Of a stretch of 64,000 nt of DNA, positions 1 to 12,961 are shown piece after piece (positions within the stretch are counted from its first letter, which is position 1; the number at the start of each line of letters is the position of its first letter). This DNA is from Albula goreensis (lineage: Eukaryota > Chordata > Actinopteri > Albuliformes > Albulidae). The notes beneath the pieces were generated by a model. The model made no database searches. It saw nothing but the letters and a program-made list of their open reading frames with translations, and was not told the DNA's origin. The position numbers were made by a program, and so were the translations under genes. The stretch lies in NCBI GenBank assembly GCA_022829145.1, contig CM040764.1, positions 620,001 to 684,000 of the forward strand, in the 5' to 3' direction.

Positions 1-761
1 AGGGATGAAATAAACCAAAGTTTATTCGCAGCCAAAAATCCACATAAACAAAGTCAAGCCAGGCAGGGGTCAAAACCAGGAAGTCATGGCACCGGTACAA
101 AATCAGTATGCGGGAATCAAAAAACCAAGGAACAGACAAAGGTAATAACAGGCAGGCAAACTAGAAACAGAAAAAGGCTCATAGCGTGCACAGGAAAAAC
201 TGTGATTTATAGATGGCGATTGAAACGGCGCTCCGAAGGTGTCGAATCATTTGAAGCAGGTGTGTTTTGGCACACTGCTCCAGAGCCAACAAGGTGGGAG
301 CCAAGACAAAAATGACTATATGCTGCTCTTCCACAGATATTAGGCCTACAGCACGAATCGCATTAACTTTCACAAATTTTATATATAGGCTAACAGAGGC
401 ATGGAAAGTTTACTTATAGGCTATAATCTCTCTGTGTTCATTTTACAACCCTCTTAAAATGTGCAATGATTGCGCAAAAATTAGGGGTATGTGTTTAGGC
501 TACGTAAAGGTATTTGAGGCCGCTTTCTCATCAGCTATCTTGTATGGGTGTGAGGCTTGGCTAAAAGTGAACGTAAACCCTGTTGGAACTCTATATGACC
601 GTAGTGAAATCGCTGCTTGGGATAGTGACATAAATTGTGTCATTTTTGCCAGACCATTGAGGATCATGTATTTTTAAGAGGGTCATAAAATATATGCAGA
701 TGAGATTATGCAACTACAAGATGCTTGAACTGTTTTATATCCTGATATGTATTGTTATAGA
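1..761. other. no gene seen
   Basis: AT-rich unique-looking sequence. Positions 1-180 resemble the purine-rich internal sequence of fish interspersed repeats, but no family could be named. No exon of acap2 was found. Confidence 0.4.
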
Positions 762-1610
762 TGTCCAATTCTTCAAAACAGACTTATTGCAGACTACTTG
801 TTATGATGTACAAGCATGTCACCTGCAGATGTCCCCATCACATGTGTGTCAAAACAGTTAGGCTACTTGTTCCTAAGAGTTAGCTGCCAGAGCATTTGGA
901 AACAGTCTAGATTGTTCCTAAGTGTCAGCTGTGGTTGTGTGGTAAACCTCCTAAAAGTAGAGCCCTATGGACTTGTATTGCTAGTAGAATGAGGTTTACC
1001 ACTTACTCTGACTTAACTTATCCGGATTAGTCACTAAACCACATACTTGGAATACCCCATTGTAATACATTGAATAACATTGTTTCAAAACACTTGACAC
1101 AGCTGGTGCTTTGGGAAATTAAGACTTTTTGGAAACACTGGCAGGTCATATGGTGCTTAAGAATAATTAAGACTGCTTCAAAGAACTGCCACAGCTGACT
1201 CTTCCAAACAGGTATGAATTGTTTCAATTATGACTGTCAGTGATGATGCAGACGATGCTTAGGAACAACTAAGATTGTCTGGAAACACAAAAAGACACTG
1301 GGCTTCCGGAAAATGAAGACTGTCTGGAAACAGTAAGGCAGCTGATACTAAGGAACAATTAAGAGTGCTTTGAAAACCTGCCACGTTATTTGATGCTTTG
1401 AAACAATTAAGACTATTTTGGAACATTGACACAGATGACTATAAGGAACAATTAAGACAGTTTCAAAATGCACTGGCAGCTAAATCTTAGGAACAAGGAA
1501 CTGTTTCGAAACACTTATGATGGGGACATCTGCTGGTGAATACTTAATAATAATAATAATAATAATAATAATGTCATAACAAGTAGTCTGCAATAAGTCT
1601 GCCTTGAAGA
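762..1610. mobile_element. foldback-like element with long imperfect inverted repeats
   Basis: The left end (cagacttattgcagactac at ~772) and right end (its reverse complement, ~1585-1605) are inverted copies. The match continues inward: agatgtccccatca at ~828 mirrors tgatggggacatct at ~1518, and ttgttcctaag at ~888 mirrors the 1490 area. The pairing covers roughly 150-200 bp per arm. The interior is a degenerate array of ~55-60 bp units with ggaacaattaagac and tggaaacac motifs. No coding sequence. The right arm is interrupted by an (AAT)n tract. Confidence 0.7.
1545..1572. repeat. (TAA)n microsatellite
   Basis: About nine TAA units inside the right arm of the foldback-like element; the left arm lacks it, so it expanded after insertion. 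Confidence 0.9.
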
Positions 1611-1837
1611 TTGTGGTAAGGTCACAGTTTAAACACACACTACTGCTTTCTTGTTTTGTAACGGTCTACCAGCACATATTTACATACATTTTATGCCTAT
1701 ATGAGAATAATAGTCCGGCTGCGCTATATTTAGTTTGCTTGCCGAAGGCGCAAACTACTGTTCTATAGAATCTTTACTTCTTCTTATTATTATTCCTTGT
1801 TCTTCCACACGTATCTCCTCCTACAGTTTTTAAGGTA

Positions 1838-2560
1838 GACATACCAAACTCGGCCACCACAAGCGTGAATACACTGGTCAGGTTACTTGTGTTTTTCTAA
1901 GCTGTTCATACTTATTAAACTATAAAGCTTTAAAAAACGGCCTTCATTGACTTAACATTGGTGGAATGTTGAGCATGCTAATGTGGCTAACGTTATTAAG
2001 CAACAATTATAACGGCCGCTGCTCGGCTCATAAACGGATTTAATGTATCAGTTTCTGAATTGTATGACCTACTTTAGCAGTAAGGATTTACAGTCCTAAA
2101 TATTATCTACTTTTTAACCTAGACATACCAAATGTGGTAACTTGAACAATACTGGTCATTTTGCTTGTATTTTTCTAAGCTATACGATTTATACCTGTTT
2201 TAAACTATAAACCTTTTTAAAAAAAAACGGCATCCGTTGACTTAATATTGGTGTAATATTGAGCATGCTAGACATAATAAATGTGGTAACTTGAACAATA
2301 CTGACCAGGTTGCTTGTATTTGTTTTAAAATATAAAGCTGTAAAAAAAAAATAAAAATAAATAAATAAATAATGGTGTAATAATGAGCATGCTAGACGTG
2401 ACAAATTTGGTACCTTAAATATACTGGCCAGGATGCTTGTATTTTTCTCTAAGATTTATGCTTGTTTTAAACTGTAAAGCTTTAAAAAACGGTGTCCATT
2501 GACAATATTTGTATAATAATGAGCATGCTAACAAGCTAACGTTAGTGACACTGAGCGACA
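1838..2560. repeat. degenerate long-period tandem repeat
   Basis: Four to five diverged copies of a 100-250 bp unit. Shared blocks are tagacataccaaa/ataaatgtggtaacttgaac, gcttgtatttttctaagc, ttaaactataaagctttaaaaaacgg and gagcatgcta. Copies differ by internal deletions. No coding potential. Confidence 0.7.
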
Positions 2561-4684
2561 CTGATAACATGCAACGTTACTTTTAATTTAACTAATACCA
2601 CTTCACCACTAGTAGTTGTAAGTAGTACCTACTTTCCGAAAATTTGAGGTAGTTGACAAAATAACATTATCCAAAGAATACAGCATGCTTGCTGGTTAGC
2701 TACCTTACCGGACTTGACATTTTGAAATGATCTGATAAGTTAGCTAGCTAATGTTATTGTTAGAATTCAGGTTAGCTAGCTAGCTGCTTTGCCTTTTTGC
2801 TATCAAACAACTAATGCATACCAGTACTACTGACTGCACAGGTGTAATGATATACACTGCTGTTTATATTAATACTGCCTTGTAGCCTACAGATATTATA
2901 ATGTATTGTGTACAAGGATGATACTGTAGCCTAGCAGATATAATGATACTGCAATGCTATTCAGGTACAATGATCTTAAATGAATAATTCATGTTTTGAA
3001 CAGAAAGTTCTGCTGTTCTTTGACTGCTTCTTGTACTCCTGCGGCTACTACTTTAGTGCTTACTGTACCTACTAAAAGTTTCAATATACAGAATATCGCG
3101 TCAATGTGGATATGTTTGAAAATGCAAAACAACAGTTTTCCCATTTTTGTAAATTACCAGATTACTGTTTACTGTTCTGGCACTTATCCTTCAGTATTGG
3201 GAAATCCCTTGTCATGTTTTAGAAATTTTCGATGGTGAAATATTTGGTGGGATGGTTTTTTAATCTGACTGGTCGTGAGCACAATGATGTCACCCAGAAA
3301 TGTGAAAACCTCCGCAGTAGGATACATCGATGTATCGTTTGTTGGAGGAAAGGAGGAGATGAAAAGGAGGAAAGGAGGAGGCGAGATCTCATTTTGGAAA
3401 GGTGGAGGGAAGGAGGACACATAATCAGTTTCTGGGGCACGGAGGAAAGGAGGGGAGGAAAGGAGGAGACAAATTTGAGTATTGGAACGCAGCCCCAGTG
3501 TCCTAGCTTTGCCATTTTAATGTGTGTTTGGATGTGCTCTTGTATCTACCTCTTCTTAGGATGTTTTTGTCCCTTAAAAACTGATCTTTGGTCAGTAAGT
3601 ATGTCAAATGTTTTTCATCAAATGTATGAATGAAACTCTTTAAATATTGACTTTATCAAAACCTTGCTTTTAAATCATAAAATTCAGGATATGATGAATA
3701 TTCATTGGGAATTAAATATTCAGTGAGTCAACCTACCAACCCCTACCCTTAGTCGCAGACTTAGTTTTATCAACCTGTATAATTTTTATTTGGTATTTAG
3801 CAAAAATGCGTGAATAAACCAAATATTTTTATCTGACCAATATCTTTGTTAAACAAGATACACCAAGCACAGCTCTATACCTATGTATTATTTGCATATT
3901 TAGCCACTTAATTGGTTTCACCTGAGTATTTCAATTTCTGCAATGCTTATCTTATCTATAAAAAGTAACCTAGGTATGAAAGTGGGGTTTAATTTATTTT
4001 AAATAATAGATTTACAAGTTTTGTTCAGTTAAGCTATGGCAACTAACAAGCTCACCTTGGACTGTATGACATATTGTGCTAGACCAATCCAAACTCAAAA
4101 TCCCCATCATGGACCAATCCAAACTGGCCATGCCCATCATGTGGACCAATCCAAACTCACCATTTAGTGATGGAGCAGAAGGCCAAACCCAGACTTATCC
4201 TTTAGTGTTAGAGCAGAGGGGCCAAACACAGACCCATCCTGTATTGATGGAGCAGAGGGGCCAAACACCTTACATCTTACCTTTCAGAATACTTTTTGCC
4301 AGATGTTTGTCATTTATACTTATTTTAATATGTCTGTATGGTTGAGAACAATGCATTTCTTCCTGGCAGTCTCTCTGTGATGAGGATATCTTTCTGTCAC
4401 CTGTTCACTGGGTTGGAAATGCCAAGCAGTGTATGTGTTATTATTGTCAACAGCTGCTGCATTTTGTAAGAGCTCAGGAGAATCACATTTTTCTAGAAGA
4501 GCTGAGTATCACAGCTCAGTGTCAGTTCTGGAGCAGAAACATCCAACAAATGGCTGTGCTTTTCTGCCATGAGGCTGCAGCTGCAAAAGTTGGTTGAAAT
4601 TTAGCACATGTGCAAATAGCAAATGTGGCTCATTAGTAGAATGAGTATAGAAATAGTATATTTCTCCAGTGTGTTTAATTCCAG
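2561..4684. other. upstream/intronic sequence, no gene seen
   Basis: Holds a GGAGGAAAGGAGGA-type purine block at about 3340-3475 and three short diverged copies of a gaccaatccaaac / gcagaggggccaaacac motif at 4080-4270. Nothing else recognisable. Confidence 0.4.
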
Positions 4685-5146
4685 GCTTGATGCAGTGCTG
4701 GATACTCTGTAGACTGTAGGTAAATGGGCTTGATGCAGTGCTGGATACTCTGTAGACTGTAGGTAAATGGGCTTGATGCAGTGCTGGATACTCTGTAGAC
4801 TGTAGGTAAATGGGCTTGATGCAGTGCTGGATACTCTGTAGACTGTAGGTAAATGGGCTTGATGCAGTGCTGGATACTCTGTAGACTGTAGGTAAATGGG
4901 CTTGATGCAGTGCTGGATACTCTGTAGACTGTAGGTAAATGGGCTTGATGCAGTGCTGGATACTCTGTAGATTGTAGGTAAATGGGCTTGATGCAGTGCT
5001 GGATACTCTGTAGACTGTAGGTAAATGGGCTTGATGCAGTTCTGGATACTCTGTAGATTGTAGGTAAATGGGCTTGATGCAGTGCTGGATAATCTGTAGA
5101 CTGTAGATAAATGGGTTTGATGCAGTGCTGGATACTCCCCCATATC
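4685..5146. repeat. 43-bp minisatellite, about 11 copies
   Basis: The unit begins gcttgatgcagtgctggata and ends actgtaggtaaatgg. Copies are nearly identical, with point changes towards the right end. The minus strand is open across the array only because of the repeat. Confidence 0.95.
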
Positions 5147-5989
5147 AGTTTCTTTCAGGTGATTGTGGTGAGTGTAACTCATGGTTATCAGCACCCTTTT
5201 AGTAACTGCACCATGGCTAACATGCAGTGTCTAAGGTCAATCTACATTCAGTGTTCAATTCCAAAGCCCTCTCTACTTCTATTGTCCCTATCAAATCCAT
5301 CTCCCAATAAACACCATAGTTGTTCCTTAGCGTCATTTACTAACAGATGTTGTGTGCTGAACATTTGAAACCCAAATTCACCTCAGGATTGTTAATTCGC
5401 TAAACACTTTGAGGGTCATAATTACAAAATTAAATCAAATTAGAAAATAAATGAAAACATTTAGGAGTTCTCAAAATACTATATCTAAAATAGATATGCT
5501 GATAGTTCTTGATCTGTAATGTATCCATAAACCAATCGTTAACAAGCAAGATTAATATTCTTCATCTGAGGGAACAAAAATATTCAGCTTATTATTTGCA
5601 TGCACTTTATTGACTTCCTGACCGCACTGAGTTGATTGCCTTGGTGGCCAGACAAAAATTAAATAACCTTTAAAACAGGGTCAAGTGGCTCTGGCAGGCA
5701 TGTCTGGAACTTACTGGAATTATGATTCAGGAGGTCAGCAGTGACAGAAAGCTTTACAGTCTGTTCTTAAATAGAACTACTCTTGAGGAAAAACGATTTC
5801 TCTCTTACCATTCTGTGGCGCTGGGAGAGGTGGAGGGAGGAGCAAGCTGTTTGGCTCCTCCCATTGTACTCTTGTCAGCCTCCTGGTTCCCTCCCTCAGC
5901 TTATAGGGCCAATCAGAGCTGCAACAGCAGTGGCCTCACTAACAGGCGCGCACACCACTGTAACCATGCCCATCAATCATTGTCATGAT
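5147..5989. other. no gene seen
   Basis: Unique-looking AT-rich sequence followed by a GC-richer stretch from 5815. The latter may belong to the hAT relic beginning at about 5990. Confidence 0.35.
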
Positions 5990-5994
5990 AGTTC

Positions 5995-6235
5995 AAAATG
6001 GGAGAGAACCGCGAAGAGCAGGCTGCTAGAGTTGAGGAAGACGTAATTCCGAAACAGTCAAATGTCTGTTGTATGGAAGTTGTTTGGATTCGGGAGGAAA
6101 GACGTGCAGCGGAGGAGTCTTGTGTAAATTATGCCAAGAAAGGCAGCAACAAAAGGTAGCAGTGCTACAAATTTATTACACCACCTCAAACAACACCACC
6201 CAGTGCAGAACCACAAACACTCATACACCGTGAGG
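5995..6235 (+). pseudogene. hAT-family transposase relic (BED zinc finger)
   Basis: ATG 6062 opens MSVVWKLFGFGRKDVQRRSL and stops. The Cys pair CKLC lies in one frame (about 6120-6135), and the His part GSSATNLLHHLKQHHPVQ lies in another (about 6155-6215). Together they match the BED finger of ZBED/hAT transposases (VWxxF.., CKxC, TTNLxxHLKxHHP). The frame change and a stop show it is dead. The rest of the transposase is absent. Confidence 0.7.
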
Positions 6236-6524
6236 CTAGGTCTGCCAATGATACCATTATCGTTGTAAGAGGTGCTGTGCATGCAAATATATTTATTTGA
6301 ACTTTAAAGCAGCTATTAAAATATATGATGTGTGCAGTTGTCATGTTTAAACAAATAAAGGCTGTTATTTAACATTATACTTGGTTTTGATTGAAACCCT
6401 GTGTTTTAGAAAAAATATTGAGGTATATATCATATTTTGCCATTTAAAAAAATATTGAGATATTGTTTTTAAACCATATAGCCCAGGCCTTTTTTATATA
6501 TATGTGTGTGTGTGTATATATAAA

Positions 6525-6586
6525 CAGGAAAATCAGCTTACGACACGTTGTAGGAACGGAACTCGTTTGTAAGTCGAGGACCCCTG
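6525..6586. mobile_element. short relic of the GGGGTCCTCGACTTAC inverted-repeat family
   Basis: Contains gtaagtcgaggacccctg at its right end and an inverted counterpart caggaaaatcagcttacgac at its left. It is related to the complete element at 22507-22812. Confidence 0.55.
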
Positions 6587-7494
6587 TGTATATATATACA
6601 CATATGGTTAAATAAAAGGTTTTTGGCCTTTTTAGTTGCATTTTTCCTTCCCTTACCACCTGGCGCAAACTTCCACTGTGCCACAATCTTCATGTATATA
6701 ACAGTATAGTAAAGACCCTGCAGTGGGAATATTCTCAGTGGTGTCAGCCCTGGCGATGTTCCCCAGGTTGTAGTGCTGTCCATGGCTCGCCTTCACCATA
6801 ACAGTAGTGGAGCTGAGTGTCCCACCCCTGGCAGGGCCCCACCATGACAGCAGCGGTCTTTGGTTCCCCATGTTTCGTATAACAGACCGACTCTTCCTGA
6901 TTTAAACAGGACGTTTAGTGCAGTGCAATGTGATAGAGCCCGTCTGAGCAGCTGCCTGATGTTTTTCTTTTTGCAAGCAACAGCTGGAGGAAACTCTGCT
7001 GATCCTCCAACTTCATTACTGTTCCCACCTGCCGGATGCCCATTAGAGATTACTCTGTGACCTTAACTATACTATGTGTGCCGTAAGTGCATCTGTGTGA
7101 GACTACATGTGTGTGTAACTGTATGTGTGCGGTATTGGGTAAATGAGGAAGACAACGGTTCATTTTTGTCTATGCCAGTGTATGAGATAGTGTGCTTATG
7201 TGTGTGTTTGGGTGATTATGTATGCATTGTTTATGTGTGCGTGTGTGTGTATGTGTGTGTGTGTGTGTGTGGTTCAGTATGTGTACCAGACAGCTGCTCA
7301 GTGGATGGAGCTATCTGGTCTCCAAATTGTCGCCTTTTTGAAGTGCAAACTTGCTCATTAGTAGTTTGAAGAACAAAAGTGGTGCTGTTTCTTTGAGCTT
7401 CTCACCCTTCTTTGGGGTTTCTAATCATCATAATTGTGTGAAACGTTGCTGTTGGTCAGTCTCGCTCTCTACCTTCAACCCTCCATGATCCCTG
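6587..7494. other. no gene seen; TG-rich tract
   Basis: Includes a degenerate (TG)n region at about 7190-7272. No exon-like structure. Confidence 0.4.
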
Positions 7495-7705
7495 AGACCC
7501 GTCCATGATGAATTGGACCCCTGAGGTTGGTGGTTCAAGCCCCAATCCAGCCACAGCAAGAACACTTTTGCTGTTGGGCCCCTGAGCAAGGCCCTTAACC
7601 CCACAATTCTCCCAGGGGGGATTGGCCCTTGGTTAGCCCAATCAACTTAGAAATGTCACTTTGAATAAAAACACCAGCTAAATGACTGTAATGTAATTTA
7701 ATCCC
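7495..7705 (+). mobile_element. tRNA-derived SINE (diverged head)
   Basis: It has a pol III B-box-like ggttcaagcccc, a ccagccacagcaagaacact body and the fish SINE/LINE-type tail cactttgaataaaa..ctaaatgactgtaatg. The same family occurs on the minus strand at 9985-10159 and 20806-20935. The A-box half is degraded. Confidence 0.8.
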
Positions 7706-8295
7706 AATGATTGTAATTCATTAAAATGGTGCACAAGCATCTCAAGCTGTAGCCACTGCATGTCAAGCTCTTGTCACTTGATTTACCTAAATTATGGCAG
7801 ATTTTGCCACAGGAAACTAGCTAACTTAACATTAGCAAGCAGAAAGAGTTAGTGACAGCTGTTAGCGATAGCAGTTAGTGCAAATTTATTTAATGTAACG
7901 GATAGGCTGCTGTAGCTCACGCAAGTTAATCAGGCAAGACAGAATATTGTCTTTTAATGTCTGAAATTTTTTAGAATGATTTTCACACCTAATTCCTTTC
8001 ATATATTTATAGCATTTTATTTCAGAATGCATAATATCTACTTGATGCAATAAAAGTAGGTTGATTATCCTGCTCACTATTTTTTGTCATTTGCTTCATG
8101 CATAAGACACACTGTTTAATGGGCTATATATCAGGGCTTGATATGAACTTGATAATAGTGATGCTGCTAATAATTTTGAGTCAAGTTGATGACATTATAT
8201 TTTCATCAATACTTGCAGGTCCTCACTAAGTGCGGAAATGCTATGTGATTTTGGGTTTTTAGAGTTATGCCTTTCTCTGCTTTATGTCCCTGCAG

Positions 8296-8353
8296 AGCCA
8301 CCATAGAGGAGGTTGAGGGGGATGTTGGAGAGCTGGAGTCGAAGCTGGACAAG
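8296..8353 (+). CDS. acap2: acap2 exon 2 (BAR start)
   Basis: This is the first recognisable exon. It is preceded by ccctgcag and followed by gtgagt. One base completes a split arginine codon, then 19 codons read [19 protein letters not shown], the first helix of the BAR domain. The phase requires an upstream exon ending in two bases of an Arg codon, matching the family's exon 1 ending in ..SPRFR. Confidence 0.93.
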
Positions 8354-11300
8354 GTGAGTGGAATCTAAAAGGTGAAGGGAGAGGTGGACTGAGTTTTTGC
8401 AGGGGGGAAGTTTATCAGCCTACACAAATACTTCTAAAGTCTAAATATCAAATTCTAAATGTTAATTGGAGCTGCCTTGCCCCAGCCCTTCAGTTATAAA
8501 CTATTTCCACTGTATGATCGAGGTGGATGTATAAACCAAACAAAAATGAAATGGTAACTAAACATGACACATGATAACACAGTCCCCACCTTTTATTGGC
8601 TGACAGGAAGTTGACGGATGTAAGGTATCAAAGCTTATGGACCTGTTTTTGTGTTTTATCCTCCCTAGTTCATGTATTAGTATTCTCTTTTAAAGGGAAT
8701 AGAAGGTTTAACAAATACAAAATAAAACAAGATGTATGTGATGGAAAATACGTAAACTGGGAAAGTAAAGGGATTAAGAGAGGAAGCAGCCATGCTAAGA
8801 GTGAGGTAAAGGTGTTAAGAGAGGAAGTAGCCATGCTAAAAGTGAGGTAAAGGTGTTAAGAGAGGAAGCAGCCATGCTAAGAGTGAGGTAAAGGTGTTAA
8901 GAGAGGAAGTAGCCATGCTAAGAGTGAGGTAAAGGTGTTAAGAGAGGAAGTAGCCGTGCTAAGAGTGAGGTAAAGGTGTTAAGAGAGGAAGTAGCCGTGC
9001 TAAGAGTGAGGTAAAGGTGTTAAGAGAGGAAGTAGCCGTGCTAAGAGTGAGGTAAAGATGTTAAGAGAGGAAGTAGCCGTGCTAAGAGTGAAGTAAAGAG
9101 GATTAGAGAGAGTTGTCAGTCCACACCCTCCAAAAACTCCAGGCAGTAGCCACGCCCATATAGCCCTGCTGAATAGGCTGGCCAGAAAAGCCTAAAATCC
9201 AGCTTCATTTTATCACGGTTACTGACCTCTATTAACACTCAAATCTCATGATCTCTAATAGTGGTAATAAATGGAATAAAATTAATTCTTTAAACTGAGC
9301 TGGCCATTCCTCTAATGTGATGAACATGTTATGCTCCATGTTGCGATTATAGTGTACGTTTTTGGTTGCTTATTCTTTATTTGATTCAAGAGATTCCCCA
9401 ATATTGATTTAAAATGAACAAGAATAGAAAGTGTCATTAAATAGTCTATTAACTACACGTTGTGAGGGCCACTCATAACTCTTTCATGTTTTGACTGTAG
9501 ATAATTCCATAATATACTGTAATAGGACCTGTGTGATGGGGTTATGAGAGCTATGCAAAGCAAATTGAATGGCCCACCTGAGTCAGAGTAAATACACCAC
9601 ACCTGAGTGTTTTCAAAGACCATGTCATTGCTCTGTATCATTCCCCTCTCTCTCCCTCCCTCTCTTTTCTCTTCTCTGTACCTCATTGTCTGCCTCCCTC
9701 TCTTATTGCAGCTGGTTAAGCTGTGCATTGGAATGATAGATGCTGGGAAGGCGTACAACACGGCCAACAAACAGTTTGTTTGTGGCATACGGGAGTTAGC
9801 GCAGCAGTCCACCAAAGATGAGATCATTGAGGTAAGCTGAGAACGTAAATGAGATATGCCCAGTTTTGATGAAAAATGACACAGTCCTGGGAAGTGTGGG
9901 ATGGAGGAATGAGAGAGAGAGGGAGGGTGAAAGAGCAAGAGTGTGAAGGGAACCCAGTCAGGAGCTTTATGCTGCCTGTTGCACTGAGCTTTAAGCTGGT
10001 GCCTTTATCCAAAGCAATTTACAATTGGATTAGACTAAGCAATGTGGGGTTAAGGGCCCAACAGCAATGGTGTTTTTGCTGTGGCTGGACTGGGACTTGA
10101 ACCGCCAACCTCAGGGGTCCCAGTCATGTACCTTAGCCACTAGGCTATAGGCTGCCCCCAGTTTGACTGTTTTTGAGACACATTCTGCAATGTATTTCAG
10201 TTTTGGAGCCTTTTGGATTTGTTCTTGGGATGTGAATGACAGGCAAAAATGATTTTCGAATGGTTTATGCAGTCCTGGTTTATGCAGTTTATCCATGTTT
10301 TAAAATAACAATGGATAAATAATTGTCTGTTCGACTATACAGTCTTTTCAACAACTAGTGGACCTGGGTTCGCTCTTTTTATGTAGAATTCGTAAATATA
10401 ATGGTAATAATTAAATTGTTATTTGCCTATTAGCGGATCATAGCTGGCAGTACATACAGCAGATGAATCCATGACACGTCACATTGATTGGTTATGACTA
10501 AACAGAAAAAGAAGATTAGGCTACTTTTTATATATTAAGCATTCAAGCCAAGACTGTAGATATAATGGAAACGATCATCTTTGGTCAGTCTCTGTAAGCT
10601 CCACAGCATGTGGTATGTGTTCATGTTTATAAGGATTAGCATGTTGGGGTGATCTGGGTGAAGGTCAGTCCTGATACTGAGAAAAGCACAGTATCACCTG
10701 AGAGAGATCTCCAGAACCTTCTACCAATCTAGTGGATTCAGTTGAGGGGAGATACACTCATCCTCACAGTAAACGTTAAGTCTGTGTCAGTAATGATGAG
10801 GAAGTTAGGTGAGTGGTGATACTGTTGGAATGTTAAAAACCACTGAGTGCAAAGGACATGTTTAATATGATGCACCACAACTTGTTTCCCTTATGTTGAC
10901 CTTTTCCTGAAAACATGCATATATTTTTAAATGACTGACATTTATATACTTTTATCATTTTGAATTGTAATTCAAAATGTAAAAGCGACATTCAGAATTG
11001 ACTAATAAACTATAAGTGACCCAAAATCTGATGTGCATGGTTATGACAACTTCTCAACGTGTATTTTTTGTATGAATGATTAGTAAGTCAAATTAGTATA
11101 TTTGAATAGATATTTATTTAGATCTTTTATATGATGGTTATTCTTTGTCACTTTGACTTATTTTCTGTACAAGAAAACAGGACTCATGCTAAAGCATTGC
11201 TAAATATACAGTATATGGAAGTTTCAATCAGATTACTGGAATGTCTGGCAAAATATAAAGCAGAACAATTGATTATCAAAAGTATCTGTATCCAGAAGAT

Positions 11301-11428
11301 ACACCTGTATGTCTTCTCACATAACTGACTTGCTTTGCAATTGCTGTTTTCATCAGCAACCAGCTTAGCTTACCCTTCTCACTATTTTCATTGTATCTAT
11401 TTATGCCTGTAGATGGACAGATCCCTAA

Positions 11429-11470
<42 letters not shown>

Positions 11471-11784
11471 ACAACTTTATATCAAACAAAAACGCACAGA
11501 AGCCCCACCATGCACGCGCACACACACACCCTACAACTTTATTTTTAAACAAACACACACAGAAGCCCCACCATGCACACACACACAAACACACACACAC
11601 ACACACCTTACAACTTTATATCAAACAAACACACACAAAAGCACCACCATGCACACACACACACACACACACACCTACAACTTTATATCAAACAAACACA
11701 CACAGAAGCCCCCCACCACACACGCACACACACACACACACACCCTACAACTTTATATCAAACAAACACACACAGAAGCCCCAC

Positions 11785-11828
<44 letters not shown>

Positions 11829-11946
11829 ACAACTTTATATCAAACAAACACACACAGAAGCCCCACCATACGCGCACTCACACACACACACGCACACACA
11901 CACACCCTACAACTTTATATCAAACAAACACACACAGAAGCCCCAC

Positions 11947-11979
<33 letters not shown>

Positions 11980-12024
11980 CCTTCAACTTTATATCAAACA
12001 AACACACACAGAAGCCCCACCATA

Positions 12025-12055
<31 letters not shown>

Positions 12056-12111
12056 CCTACAACTTTATATCAAACAAACACACACAGAAGCCCCACCATA
12101 CGCGCACTCAC

Positions 12112-12146
<35 letters not shown>

Positions 12147-12641
12147 CACACACACTCAGAAACACTAACCAAAGCATTCCTCTGTTTTTGTGTAAGAGGC
12201 CTGTCCTCCTCTCTCTTGAGTGTCTCCCTGTTCAGCTGGAATGCAGTGCAGGAGGGGGTGCTCTGAAGCTCCATTGTGATCCATTGTAATGCCCCTGGCT
12301 GGAGCTTCAGGAGACCTCTCAGGAGCTCCTTTCAGACACATCTGTGCTGTGTTTCTCCAGTGATTCACCATACAGCCCATGGCACTCCAGAGCACAGTTA
12401 CTGCTGTATATACCTGTGTGGTTAATGAGCACTATTACATATAGCACAGGGCTATTACACACTACTCCAATGTTATTACTGTATATAGCTGTGTTATACC
12501 TGTGTTATGACTATGGGGTATTGTTATTACTGTATACACTAGAGTAATTCAGTGTCCTGATTGTTGTTTGTTCTTTTCTCTGCAGTCTAGTCTGTCTAAG
12601 TTTGCAGAGAGCCTGCAGGAAATGATCAACTATCACACAGT

Positions 12642-12718
<77 letters not shown>

Positions 12719-12922
12719 TGTGTGTGAGTGTGTGTGTGCGCACTCCTTGCAGGGTGGAAAGGAACAAGGGCTTGTTATCACGTGTTAATGGAAGTAGGAA
12801 CAGGAAAATATACATCAAAATGTATGTTGGTGCAAAATACAAAATACCCCATATTCAAATCAATACATATCAAAAACCACAAAATACTGCACCAAAAATG
12901 TATCGAAATAAAATGTTCAATG

Positions 12923-12961
<39 letters not shown>

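Noticed and set aside
4601..5194. 197-codon minus frame
   Set aside because: Spans the 43-bp minisatellite; the residue pattern repeats with three-unit periodicity and has no homologous family.
1..8295. acap2 exon 1 (start codon and DFEECxKDSPRFR)
   Set aside because: Looked for on the plus strand and not seen; most likely upstream of the window.
9985..10159. Functional tRNA gene
   Set aside because: The A and B boxes are of a SINE head followed by the SINE body and tail; no cloverleaf or terminator fits a tRNA.
11391..12289. His/Thr-rich frames of up to 291 codons
   Set aside because: (CA)n compound repeat read in three frames; no start context or splice structure.
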